DNA of 64,000 nucleotides, taken from contig CAMYYD010000004.1 of assembly GCA_947303395.1 (NCBI GenBank), forward strand, positions 62,001-126,000, given 5' to 3'. Under the pieces are notes generated by a model that worked only from the letters and a program-made list of their open reading frames with translations, was not told the origin of the DNA and did not search any database. Below, piece after piece: positions 1-7,358 of this stretch. The translations under genes were made by a program, and so were the position numbers. Every line of letters begins with the position of its first letter. The stretch's first letter is position 1. This stretch comes from an uncultured Bacteroidales bacterium (GTDB taxonomy: Bacteria > Bacteroidota > Bacteroidia > Bacteroidales > F082).

Positions 1-219
1 TTGGCAGCAGGTCACAAGACCCTCGTTCCTCAGATCATCAAGGAACTCGAGAAGCTCGGTCGTCCTGATATCATGGTCGTGGTTGGTGGCGTTATCCCTC
101 ATCAGGACTATCAATTCCTGTATGACGCAGGCGCAGCAGCCATCTTCGGACCTGGTACAATCGTGTCAGATTCCGCAATCAAGATGCTGGAACTTCTCAT
201 TGCTATGAGAAAACAATAA
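1..219 (+). CDS. Methylmalonyl-CoA mutase large subunit, C-terminal fragment (5' end outside window)
   Basis: This is the last 73 codons of the B12-binding domain of methylmalonyl-CoA mutase, which interconverts succinyl-CoA and methylmalonyl-CoA. Visible hallmarks are the [10 protein letters not shown] segment, the strand-loop [12 protein letters not shown] and the FGPGT loop near the end, all typical of the cobalamin-binding Rossmann fold. The first codon TTG is read as an internal leucine, because family members continue upstream through the catalytic barrel and the DxHxxG cobalamin ligand, which lie outside the window. The RNase H gene follows directly after its stop codon. Confidence 0.93.
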   Translation: MAAGHKTLVPQIIKELEKLGRPDIMVVVGGVIPHQDYQFLYDAGAAAIFGPGTIVSDSAIKMLELLIAMRKQ

Positions 220-855
220 TTGAAAAACAACTATTACACGGTTTGGTCCGGCCGGCAAATCGGCGTCTTCGCCTCTTGGGACGAATGCCGTCAGCAGGTC
301 GAAGGATTCCCTGGTGCGAAATACAAAGGATTCCCCACCAGAGAATCCGCCGAATCGGCGTTTAAATCTGGTCCGGATACTGATCCTGTGGGGACAGACC
401 GCTGTCTGTCCGTTCAATCATGGGAATCGTTACCCGATGGAACGCCGAAACCCGAACCTAACGCCATCGCTGTTGATGCGGCATGTTCAGGAAATCCTGG
501 CAAGATGGAATATCGGGGCGTGTACGTCGCCACAGGCACTGAGATCTTCAAAAGCCCAGTGTTTGAAGGCGGAACCAACAACATCGGGGAGTTCCTCGCC
601 ATCGTTCACTGCCTCGCGTGGCAACAGAAAAACCGCATCAACCTGCCGATTTATTCCGACTCGCTGAACGGTCAGAAATGGGTGAGCGAACAGTTGTGCC
701 GAACGAAACTCGTTAAAACTGAAAAGAATAAGTATCTATTCGAGGTGATTGCAAGAGCCGAAAAATGGCTCCACGACAACACTTTCAGAGTGCCGATTTA
801 TAAATGGAGAACCGAGATTTGGGGCGAAATCCCCGCTGATTTCGGTCGTAAGTAA
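220..855 (+). CDS. rnhA: Ribonuclease H with N-terminal viroplasmin-type hybrid-binding domain
   Basis: This enzyme cleaves the RNA strand of RNA-DNA hybrids. Residues about 5-48 form a caulimovirus-viroplasmin-type hybrid-binding domain (YYTVWSGRQIGVFASWDEC). Residues about 82-205 form RNase H, with the acidic set D86 (VDAACSGNPG), E124, D147 (YSDS) and D207 (IPADFGRK), so the active site looks complete. The start is TTG immediately after the preceding stop; the conserved N-terminal domain begins within four residues, so no better start is seen. The linker between the domains (about residues 55-70) is unusual: it is encoded across a near-perfect DNA palindrome at 392-411 and contains VGTDRCLSVQ, which looks like inserted material. 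Confidence 0.9.
   Translation: MKNNYYTVWSGRQIGVFASWDECRQQVEGFPGAKYKGFPTRESAESAFKSGPDTDPVGTDRCLSVQSWESLPDGTPKPEPNAIAVDAACSGNPGKMEYRGVYVATGTEIFKSPVFEGGTNNIGEFLAIVHCLAWQQKNRINLPIYSDSLNGQKWVSEQLCRTKLVKTEKNKYLFEVIARAEKWLHDNTFRVPIYKWRTEIWGEIPADFGRK
392..411. repeat. Palindromic element inside the RNase H linker
   Basis: Eight-base perfect arms (GGACAGAC / GTCTGTCC) flank a 4-base CGCT loop. The left flank reads GTGGGGAC, the same start as the palindrome at 33032. The element is read in frame as V-G-T-D-R-C-L-S-V between the two domains of RNase H. Confidence 0.7.
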
Positions 856-870
856 TTAAAAATCAACGTT

Positions 871-1629
871 ATGATAAAATACGATACTTTTTATATCCAA
901 TGTCCGCGCTGTGGCTCATGGCTCGAGGGTCATATCGTGAAGTCGGAGATGGTGAATAAATCGATATTGTATTCCGATGGTAAGACGTTGAACGACAATT
1001 ACATAACCGAGCCACAAAAGATTATCCAATGTCCGGCTTGCAGCCACTGGTTCTGGGTCGACGACTATAAGGAGCCTGTCGTAACTTATACAAAACCTAC
1101 CACTCCTTATTATAATTGGAACCATTGGCGTTTCTTCGGCGTTCATTTCAACAGCGTTGAAGGTCGTCTGGCTCTCGTGAGTCATTATAAACAATGCCTG
1201 CAAGCTATTGATAATGATGGAAGTAAGGAGCTTTACATCCGTCGTCTGATGTGGTGGGCTTATAACGACTTGGTGCGCAACAACTATCAGATGCACCTGA
1301 AATATCTCTTCTCTGGAAAGATGAGTTTCAACGTTTGGCGCAAAAACCGCATCAAACAGATTCAGGGCCGACTGATGTTCCGCCAGCTTCACGACGAATA
1401 TATTGCCAACATGAAGGCTTTGCTGGTTCTTCTGAAAGGCCGTTACACTCCAGATGATGAGGAATATGAAGCTTCGATATTGGAAATCATAGAGTTATAT
1501 CGTGAGATGGGTGAATACGACGAGGCTCAAAAGATTCTCGACACCATCCCGCGACGTACGCATTACATTGCAAATATTGAGAAAGAAGTCAAGAAGAAAC
1601 ACGATTTTGTGTTCCTAGTAGCTGGTTGA
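871..1629 (+). CDS. Unknown protein with an N-terminal zinc ribbon
   Basis: I do not recognise a named family. The protein has 252 residues. Two CxxC pairs, C11/C14 (CPRCGSW) and C54/C57 (CPACSHW), form a probable zinc ribbon over the first 60 residues. The remainder is rich in aromatic residues and predicted helices (for example WWAYNDLVRNNY), ending in a helical segment with TPR-like spacing (EIIELYREMGEYDEAQKIL). There is no signal peptide or membrane segment, so it is probably cytoplasmic. The ATG start is 15 bases after the RNase H stop, so the two may be co-transcribed. Its 3' end overlaps the convergent TcdA-like gene by 41 bases, so the last 13 or so residues are encoded antisense to that gene. 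Confidence 0.6.
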   Translation: MIKYDTFYIQCPRCGSWLEGHIVKSEMVNKSILYSDGKTLNDNYITEPQKIIQCPACSHWFWVDDYKEPVVTYTKPTTPYYNWNHWRFFGVHFNSVEGRLALVSHYKQCLQAIDNDGSKELYIRRLMWWAYNDLVRNNYQMHLKYLFSGKMSFNVWRKNRIKQIQGRLMFRQLHDEYIANMKALLVLLKGRYTPDDEEYEASILEIIELYREMGEYDEAQKILDTIPRRTHYIANIEKEVKKKHDFVFLVAG

Positions 1630-2326
1630 TGACGTGCGATGCGCAGAAGCATCCGAAAACAGCCGGCATATATGAGATTGTTCCCACTGTAGCTATTTTG
1701 TTTTGTTGCTGTTCGTCTTCCACGATGAAGGCGTCGTCAGCCACCTTTTCGGGTGAGAAAACCACCGTGATTCCTTCGCGGATTCCCAGTCGGTGCAGGC
1801 GTTTGCGGATATAAAAGGCCAGACGGCAGTTGTACGACTTCGACATGTCGCAGATCTCAATTTTGGTTGGGTCGAACTTCCCGCCCGCTCCCATGCAGCT
1901 CACAATATTCTGATGGTTTTGCACTGCATAGTAGAGCAGAAACACCTTCGGAGCCATTGTGTCGATGGCATCGACCACGAAGTCGAACTTCTGTGTCATC
2001 AAATCTATAATCGATTGATCTTTAAGATATTGCGGAAGCACATGGAGCTTTATCTCCGGATTGATGTCGCGTATTCTTTCAGCCATCACGTCGGTTTTCA
2101 AACGCCCGATGGTGCTGTCCAACGCCAGCAGCTGACGGTTTTTGTTGGTCACGCTCACGGTGTCGCTGTCAACAATGGTCATCTCACCGATTCCGGCGCG
2201 TGCGAGCTGTTCGGCGGCGTATGCTCCCACACCACCAAGTCCGACGACCAGAACATGAGCCTTCGCGAGTTTTTCAACTCCGTCGACACCTATTAATATA
2301 TTAGTGCGTTGTTTCCAGTCTTCCAT
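1589..2326 (-). CDS. tcdA: ThiF/E1-family protein, probable tRNA threonylcarbamoyladenosine dehydratase
   Basis: This protein is of the ubiquitin-activating-like E1 superfamily. TcdA uses ATP to cyclise the threonylcarbamoyl group on t6A37 of tRNAs that read ANN codons. The glycine-rich ATP site (VVGLGGVGAYAAEQLARAG) is followed by the acidic strand end TIVDSDTV and the NKNRQL motif, the standard TcdA order. The start chosen is the ATG at 2326 (MEDWKQR...), which fits the family's short N-terminus; an upstream TTG would add three residues. It overlaps the end of the TatD gene, which is transcribed in the same direction, so the phosphatase, TatD and TcdA genes probably form an operon. Other ThiF-like roles cannot be fully excluded. 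Confidence 0.83.
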   Translation of the reverse strand: MEDWKQRTNILIGVDGVEKLAKAHVLVVGLGGVGAYAAEQLARAGIGEMTIVDSDTVSVTNKNRQLLALDSTIGRLKTDVMAERIRDINPEIKLHVLPQYLKDQSIIDLMTQKFDFVVDAIDTMAPKVFLLYYAVQNHQNIVSCMGAGGKFDPTKIEICDMSKSYNCRLAFYIRKRLHRLGIREGITVVFSPEKVADDAFIVEDEQQQNKIATVGTISYMPAVFGCFCASHVINQLLGTQNRVSS

Positions 2327-2960
2327 AATTCTCAAAAATCTGTTTGCACAAAAAATCGACTTCGCATCCCATCAGTTCCGCCGCTTTCCCGTAAACGTCC
2401 CTGATATCTCTTCCCGAAACGTCGGTCTCCAGGAAAAGCCGTTCCAACGGGATGTCTTTTAATATCTTAATCGCTTGATTTTCATTACGATACAAAACTT
2501 CACCAAGCGAGATGTACATATCATATCTCAAAAGTTGCCGCATCGTCTCCACTGAGCTGTTAAACCCGTGAATCACCCACGGCATCTTCGCCTTCGTTTT
2601 CTTCCTGATCTCGATTATCTCTGAATACGCCCTCACGCAATGCACAATCATCGGCTTCCCGTAACTCTCTGATAATCTGATCATTTCCTCGAAAACCTCA
2701 ATCTGCTTTTCAAAAGTTTCCTTATGAACCTTATCCAACCCAACCTCACCGATAGCTGATGTCATTTCGAGCTTGTCGAGAAATCCTTTTTCTTTGAAAG
2801 CATCAGAAAAATAAGGATTTCTCCATTCCGCTCCGCTACAGTCGAAATGACAGACCTCCCATGGATGCAGTCCCCAAGTCCTTAAAATCTTTTCCGAAAA
2901 ATCATCAACAATCCTTATAACAGATTGATTATCAATGTGAGTATGAATATCGACAAACAT
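2301..2960 (-). CDS. TatD-family metal-dependent hydrolase with an in-frame palindromic insertion
   Basis: This is a TatD-like amidohydrolase-fold protein, a family of Mg-dependent DNases and deacylases. It starts with the metal ligand pair in DIHTHID (H6, H8) and carries GEVGLDK (E72), IVHC, WVIHG and the late ETDV aspartate. At 219 residues it belongs to the short Bacteroidota subfamily. Between GLHPWEV and AIGEVGLDK, which are usually separated by a short variable stretch, about 32 residues (37-68, CHFDCSGAEWRNP...FLDKLEMTS) correspond exactly to an imperfect palindromic DNA element. The ATG overlaps the upstream phosphatase stop as ATGA. Confidence 0.83.
   Translation of the reverse strand: MFVDIHTHIDNQSVIRIVDDFSEKILRTWGLHPWEVCHFDCSGAEWRNPYFSDAFKEKGFLDKLEMTSAIGEVGLDKVHKETFEKQIEVFEEMIRLSESYGKPMIVHCVRAYSEIIEIRKKTKAKMPWVIHGFNSSVETMRQLLRYDMYISLGEVLYRNENQAIKILKDIPLERLFLETDVSGRDIRDVYGKAAELMGCEVDFLCKQIFENYGRLETTH
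2761..2851. repeat. 91-bp palindromic element inserted in frame in the TatD gene
   Basis: The outer arms are GTCATTTCGA and TCGAAATGAC. Inner arms GAGAAATCC (2779-2787) and GGATTTCTC (2815-2823) add a second stem, leaving a central AT-rich loop. The same arm sequences recur at 34867-34952 and 35315-35390 in the U32 peptidase gene, so this is a dispersed repeat and not ordinary coding sequence. Confidence 0.85.
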
Positions 2961-3664
2961 CAGTAATCGACATTCGGTTGAGCTACAAGCTCCATGTTGT
3001 TCAGTTCAAGAGCCATGAGGTTACCGAAACCGACTTTCTCGTCTCTGTAATAAACTCCGTTGTCGAGCGCGATGAAGTCGTAACCATTCGAATCGATGAA
3101 AAGCTGGATGAGACTGTATTCCACCGGCACGTGACCGTGAATGATTTTTTTGCCTCCGATTTTACGCGGGTTAACCTTGAAATCACGAACCCAAAGCATC
3201 GACTGGGTGTCTTCAAACGGGTCGTCGAGATTGAAATTCATACCTGCGTGGACGAGGATAAAGTCGTCAAGTTCAATGAAAAACTTGCCTTTTCTCATCC
3301 ATTCGATATATTTCTCGTCGATATCACGCGGGCGTTTCACTCCGAAACTCTTCAACGTCGTTTTGGCACCATAGCGTTCCCACTCTTTGTGGATGCTGCT
3401 CTTGGTAAACAGTCGGCGTTTGTCGTTTTCATAGGCATTCATGCAGTAATACTCATGATTACCAATGAGATAGTTGACATCATAACCGCTGCTTTGCAGA
3501 CTCATGATATAATCGATTACACCTTTTCCATCCGGACCACGATCGATGTAGTCGCCAAGAAAATATAATGAATCTTCTGTCGTTGGCTGGATGCCGGTTT
3601 CAATCAACTGTTTTAGAGTGTTGACGCATCCATGGATGTCAGGTATAACCCATCTTTTTTTCAT
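2960..3664 (-). CDS. PPP-family serine/threonine protein phosphatase-like metallophosphoesterase
   Basis: This is a calcineurin-fold phosphoesterase with the full PPP signature: PDIHG (D9, H11), GDYIDRG (37-43), GNHE (68-71), later HAGMNF, and GHVPV with its metal-binding histidine. The GDYIDRG form is closest to bacterial PPP phosphatases and to PrpE or diadenosine tetraphosphatase relatives. The physiological substrate (phosphoproteins or Ap4A-type nucleotides) cannot be told from sequence. The protein is cytoplasmic, 234 residues. Its ATG lies 2 bases downstream of the gpmA stop, and its own stop overlaps the TatD start, so gpmA, this gene, TatD and TcdA look like one transcription unit. 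Confidence 0.85.
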   Translation of the reverse strand: MKKRWVIPDIHGCVNTLKQLIETGIQPTTEDSLYFLGDYIDRGPDGKGVIDYIMSLQSSGYDVNYLIGNHEYYCMNAYENDKRRLFTKSSIHKEWERYGAKTTLKSFGVKRPRDIDEKYIEWMRKGKFFIELDDFILVHAGMNFNLDDPFEDTQSMLWVRDFKVNPRKIGGKKIIHGHVPVEYSLIQLFIDSNGYDFIALDNGVYYRDEKVGFGNLMALELNNMELVAQPNVDY

Positions 3665-3666
3665 GA

Positions 3667-4413
3667 TTATTTTGCTTTTCCTTGATTCGCAACGCTTTGC
3701 ATCTTTTTTGCGATTTCCTCAGGATCACCGAGGAAGAAGTCTTTCTGAAGATTCATCTTGTCGTCAAACTCGAAGACGTATGGGATTGCTGTCGGGATGT
3801 TGAACTTGATGATCTCATCTTCACTCATGCCTTTCAGCTCTTTCACGATGCCGCGCAAGCTGTTGCCGTGCGCCACTACCATCACCTGGTCGTGATCTTC
3901 GAAAGCCTTGAGTATCACTTCTTTATAATATGGCATCAAGCGTGCGATGGTGTCTTTCAACGATTCTGTGAGCGGAATCTGTTCGTCGGTCAACTCGGCG
4001 TAACGAGGATCCTGACGCGGACTCTTCGGGTCGTCCATAGCCAACGCTGGAGGCTGCACATCGAAGCAACGGCGCCATTTCAAAACCTGCTCCTCGCCAT
4101 ATTTCTTGGCCATATCAACCTTGTTCAAACCTTGCAGCTGACCGTAGCTCTTCTCGTTCAAACGCCAGCTTTTGTACACCGGCAGCCAGTCCATATCCAT
4201 CACGTCAAGGATGTTGTTGAGGGTCTTGATAGCTCTTTTCAAATATGATGTGAAGCATACTTCCGGTTTATAACCATTGTCTTTCAATGACTTACCAGCA
4301 GCAATAGCCTCGTAGATTCCGTTTTCCGACAAATCCACATTGGTCCAACCTGTAAAGAGGTTGAGCTTGTTCCATTCACTTTCGCCGTGGCGAACTAATA
4401 TAAGCTTTTTCAT
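3667..4413 (-). CDS. gpmA: 2,3-bisphosphoglycerate-dependent phosphoglycerate mutase
   Basis: This glycolytic enzyme interconverts 3- and 2-phosphoglycerate through a phosphohistidine. The catalytic RHGESEWN motif (R8, H9) is at the N-terminus, followed by LFTGWTNVDLSENG, the acidic NEKSYGQLQG segment and the second histidine in VVAHGNSLRG. The length (248) and the C-terminal LGDPEEIAKKMQSVANQGK match dPGM enzymes. The ATG start is well supported by the invariant position of RHG. A TATTTTTG -7 element lies just upstream on the minus strand (4440-4447). Confidence 0.95.
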   Translation of the reverse strand: MKKLILVRHGESEWNKLNLFTGWTNVDLSENGIYEAIAAGKSLKDNGYKPEVCFTSYLKRAIKTLNNILDVMDMDWLPVYKSWRLNEKSYGQLQGLNKVDMAKKYGEEQVLKWRRCFDVQPPALAMDDPKSPRQDPRYAELTDEQIPLTESLKDTIARLMPYYKEVILKAFEDHDQVMVVAHGNSLRGIVKELKGMSEDEIIKFNIPTAIPYVFEFDDKMNLQKDFFLGDPEEIAKKMQSVANQGKAK

Positions 4414-4439
4414 TTTTTCCTAAAAATTGTAATAATCCG

Positions 4440-4447
4440 CAAAAATA
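4440..4447 (-). promoter_or_regulatory. Putative -7 promoter element of gpmA
   Basis: Minus-strand TATTTTTG matches the Bacteroidota -7 consensus TAnnTTTG, 27 bases upstream of the gpmA start. Confidence 0.6.
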
Positions 4448-4477
4448 ATAAAAACTTTAATATAAACAAAATTTTTA

Positions 4478-4485
4478 TATTTTTG
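4478..4485 (+). promoter_or_regulatory. Putative -7 promoter element of the polysaccharide deacetylase gene
   Basis: TATTTTTG matches TAnnTTTG exactly and ends only 4 bases before the GTG start at 4490, so a leaderless or nearly leaderless transcript is implied. It sits back to back with the gpmA promoter. Confidence 0.6.
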
Positions 4486-4489
4486 CATC

Positions 4490-5110
4490 GTGAGATTAGT
4501 CAAGCCATCGAAAATCTTTAGGATGTTATATCCTTCGCTGCTTTGGGAAATGCCGAAGACAGATGAGAAAACATTGTATCTTACATTCGACGACGGACCT
4601 CATCCGCTGATAACTCCGAAAGTGCTTGAGATTCTTAGAAGATTCAATGCGAAAGCCACATTTTTCTGCATTGGAAATAATGTGAAAAAATTTCCCGAGA
4701 CTTTTGAATTGCTTAAAAAAGAAGGCCATTCTGTCGGCTGTCACACTTTCAACCATGAAAACGGCTGGAAAACACAGACGAATGACTATATCAAATCTTT
4801 TCAAGATGCTAATGAATTGATTCACAGCAATTTATTTCGTCCGCCTCACGGTAAAATAAAACGTTCTCAATTAAAATATCTAAAAACTTTACACTCTAAA
4901 CCAAGAATTGTTGCTTGGACTGTTATCGCTTACGATTGGGATCACACCTTATCGCCTGAAGACGTTTATCAAAATGTCATCAAAAACGCCTCCAACGGCT
5001 CCATCGTTACCTTCCACGACAGCCTCAAAGCGTACAATAACATGATTTCAGCTCTCCCTCGAGTCCTTGATTATTATTCTCAAAAAGGCTTCATTTTCAA
5101 AGCTTTATAG
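4490..5110 (+). CDS. Polysaccharide deacetylase family protein (NodB fold)
   Basis: This is a carbohydrate esterase family 4-like deacetylase that removes N- or O-acetyl groups from polysaccharides such as peptidoglycan or envelope glycans. The NodB motifs are visible: TFDDGPHP (D34, D35), the metal-binding HTFNHENG, FRPPHGK and, late, IVTFHDS. It has 206 residues and no signal peptide. The GTG start is kept because the N-terminal RLVKPSKIFRMLYPSLLWE stretch is, from memory, conserved in Bacteroidota homologues; the next ATG (4520) would remove most of it. The promoter lies almost on the start codon. The gene is convergent with recG across a 48-bp perfect palindrome. Confidence 0.88.
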   Translation: MRLVKPSKIFRMLYPSLLWEMPKTDEKTLYLTFDDGPHPLITPKVLEILRRFNAKATFFCIGNNVKKFPETFELLKKEGHSVGCHTFNHENGWKTQTNDYIKSFQDANELIHSNLFRPPHGKIKRSQLKYLKTLHSKPRIVAWTVIAYDWDHTLSPEDVYQNVIKNASNGSIVTFHDSLKAYNNMISALPRVLDYYSQKGFIFKAL

Positions 5111-5120
5111 TCATAATCTC

Positions 5121-5168
5121 ACGCAGATCTCGCAGAAAGCGCGCGCTTTCTGCGAGATCTGCGTGAAA
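5121..5168. repeat. 48-bp perfect palindrome between convergent genes
   Basis: The two 24-base halves are exact reverse complements (left half begins TCACGCAGATCTCGCAGAAA). It lies between the 3' ends of the deacetylase and recG and could end transcription in both directions. No T-run follows on either side, so it is not a classical intrinsic terminator, and it may instead be a dispersed repeat. Confidence 0.85.
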
Positions 5169-5183
5169 TAAAGATAAGGGAAA

Positions 5184-7286
5184 TTATCCGATACGACTCC
5201 AGTCGAAGTCGCGTTCGAATTGTTGCGAGAAGTAGAGCTTCGTGGCATAATGTTCAGGTTTTGACAGCGTCGGGTCGCTATCCAAAAGCAAGTTCGCCAT
5301 CCTTCTCGTGTGCCTGATGATAGGCTCATCATATTGAAAGTCACCGATTTTCATCTCAATCATTCCAGATTGGCGAGTTCCTTGCGTCTCGCCAGGTCCA
5401 CGTAACTGCAAGTCCGCTTCCGCAATCTCGAATCCGTCGTTGGTTCGCACCATGGTCTCCATGCGTTTCTTGCCCTCACCAGTAATCTTATGGTCGGTGA
5501 TCAAAACGCAATACGACTGCTCGGCGCCTCTTCCAACTCTTCCTCTGAGCTGATGCAACTGCGAGAGCCCGAATCTGTTGGCGTTTTCGATGATCATCAC
5601 CGAGGCGTTCGGCACGTTTACCCCGACTTCAATCACTGTCGTCGCTATCATGATATGCGTCTCGCCGCGCACAAAACGCTGCATCTCCCAATCCTTGTCC
5701 TCCGCCTTCATCTGACCGTGTACCACGCTGATGTGATAGTCCGGCTCAGGAAAATCTCTCAACATCGCCTCGTATCCTTCCTGCAGGTTGATCAAATCCA
5801 TCTTTTCCGACTCCTTGATGAGCGGGTATACCACATAAATCTGATGCCCTTCGGCAATCTGTTTCTTCATGAACCCGATTATCGCAAGTCGTTGTTCCTG
5901 AAACACATGCACTGTCTTGACAGGCTTCCTTCCTGGTGGCAACTCATCGATTTTTGAGACATCCAAGTCACCGTATTGCGTCATCGCCAAGGTGCGCGGA
6001 ATCGGGGTGGCAGTCATCACCAAAGTATGAGGCGGGAATGCTGTCTTGTCCCAGAACGAAGCACGTTGAGCCACACCAAAACGATGCTGCTCGTCAATGA
6101 TGCAGAGTCCTAAGTTTTTGAAAACCACAGTGTCTTCAATCAAGGCGTGAGTACCTATTATTATTTGAAGGTCGCCGTTTGCGAGGTCAGCGAGAATCTG
6201 TTTGCGTTCGGATTGCTTGGTGCTTCCGGTGAGTAGAGAAAAGTGCACATCCATGCCTTTGAGTTGCGCTCTCAGTGTCTCAAGATGTTGAGTAGCAAGG
6301 ATTTCCGTCGGCGCCATCAACGCTGCCTGGTATCCGTTGTCGAGTGCGAGAAGCATAATCATCAATGCGACTATGGTCTTTCCGCTTCCGACATCGCCTT
6401 GCAGCAGTCGGTTCATCTGGTGACCGCTCTTTAAATCCGCCCGAATCTCCTTGATGACACGTTTCTGAGCGTTGGTGAGAGGGAAGGGGAGATGCTCCTT
6501 GTAAAAGGTGTTGAAATAATCGCCAACCTGTTGAAACACAACGCTTCTGGTGTTTATCTGACGGTCTTTTTTATGAATCAGGAGCCTGAGTTGGAAAAAG
6601 AAATGCTCCTCATATTTCAGTCTCGTCGTAGCGCGTTGAATATCAACGCTGTTCGATGGCAGATGAATCTTATAATAGGCTTCTTTTCGAGGCAGAAGCT
6701 TGTCGTGAAGAATCAGACTTTCCGGCAGCACTTCCGGAATCATGTTCCAGACCTGCAGAACGCATGTTTTTATGATTTTCGCCAGCTGTTTGGTGCCGAG
6801 GCCGGCATTTTTCATCTTCTCGGTAGTGTTGTAAACGCCTTGCAGTGCCTCGCCGACAAGCACATCGTCGGGGTTATAGTCCTCGACATCGGGGTGGGTG
6901 AAGTTGAAGCGGTTGTTAAACACGCTCGCCTTGCCGAAGATGAGATATTTCTTGCCTGGCTGGAAGCGGTTTTTTATCCATTTCAGACCTTTGAACCACA
7001 CTAATTCGATTGAGCCGGTGTCATCGGTGAATGTCGCTGTAATTCTCGTAACTCTCGGAGCACCAATGCATTGCATGTTGCTCACCGTTCCCACGAGCTG
7101 GTAATAAACGGTGTCGTCGCAAATCTGTCTGACCTTATGAATCTGCGAGCGGTCGATATACCTGAAAGGGAAATAATCCAGCAGGTCCTGAAACGTGAAA
7201 ATGCCCAGCTCCTTATTCAGAAGCTCAGCCCGTTTCGGCCCCACGCCTTTCAGAAATTCGATTTTTGTTTGCAGAAGATCCACCAT
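5184..7286 (-). CDS. recG: ATP-dependent DNA helicase RecG
   Basis: RecG is a monomeric branch-migration helicase that remodels stalled replication forks and Holliday junctions. The 700-residue protein has the N-terminal helix-hairpin-like segment (FLKGVGPKRAELLNKELGIFT), an OB-fold wedge over residues about 60-150, and two helicase lobes. Walker A is GDVGSGKT, the DEAH-type box is DEQHRFG, motif III is MTATPIPRTLAM, and the second lobe carries ATTVIEVGVNVPNA and the QLRGRVGRG box. The C-terminal accessory segment contains the RQSGM region typical of RecG. ATG start at 7286. It follows the secreted-protein gene, but a terminator lies between them. Confidence 0.96.
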   Translation of the reverse strand: MVDLLQTKIEFLKGVGPKRAELLNKELGIFTFQDLLDYFPFRYIDRSQIHKVRQICDDTVYYQLVGTVSNMQCIGAPRVTRITATFTDDTGSIELVWFKGLKWIKNRFQPGKKYLIFGKASVFNNRFNFTHPDVEDYNPDDVLVGEALQGVYNTTEKMKNAGLGTKQLAKIIKTCVLQVWNMIPEVLPESLILHDKLLPRKEAYYKIHLPSNSVDIQRATTRLKYEEHFFFQLRLLIHKKDRQINTRSVVFQQVGDYFNTFYKEHLPFPLTNAQKRVIKEIRADLKSGHQMNRLLQGDVGSGKTIVALMIMLLALDNGYQAALMAPTEILATQHLETLRAQLKGMDVHFSLLTGSTKQSERKQILADLANGDLQIIIGTHALIEDTVVFKNLGLCIIDEQHRFGVAQRASFWDKTAFPPHTLVMTATPIPRTLAMTQYGDLDVSKIDELPPGRKPVKTVHVFQEQRLAIIGFMKKQIAEGHQIYVVYPLIKESEKMDLINLQEGYEAMLRDFPEPDYHISVVHGQMKAEDKDWEMQRFVRGETHIMIATTVIEVGVNVPNASVMIIENANRFGLSQLHQLRGRVGRGAEQSYCVLITDHKITGEGKKRMETMVRTNDGFEIAEADLQLRGPGETQGTRQSGMIEMKIGDFQYDEPIIRHTRRMANLLLDSDPTLSKPEHYATKLYFSQQFERDFDWSRIG

Positions 7287-7297
7287 ATGTGACGTTT

Positions 7298-7333
7298 TAA
7301 AAAAGAAACCGACACCATGCTGGCATCGGTTTC
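7298..7333 (-). terminator. Rho-independent terminator of the 7359-8150 gene
   Basis: On the minus strand an 8-bp stem GAAACCGA / TCGGTTTC, with a 13-base loop, is followed directly by a run of six Ts. It lies 26 bases after the stop codon of the small secreted protein and before the recG start. Confidence 0.75.
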
Positions 7334-7358
7334 CTAGATTTTCGTAATGCTAATTACC

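Noticed and set aside
1-3. TTG as start of a 72-residue protein
   Set aside because: The product is the C-terminal end of the mutase B12 domain; the gene simply enters from outside the window.
5121-5168. Classical rho-independent terminator
   Set aside because: No T-run follows the stem on either strand, so it is reported as a palindromic repeat with only a possible termination role.
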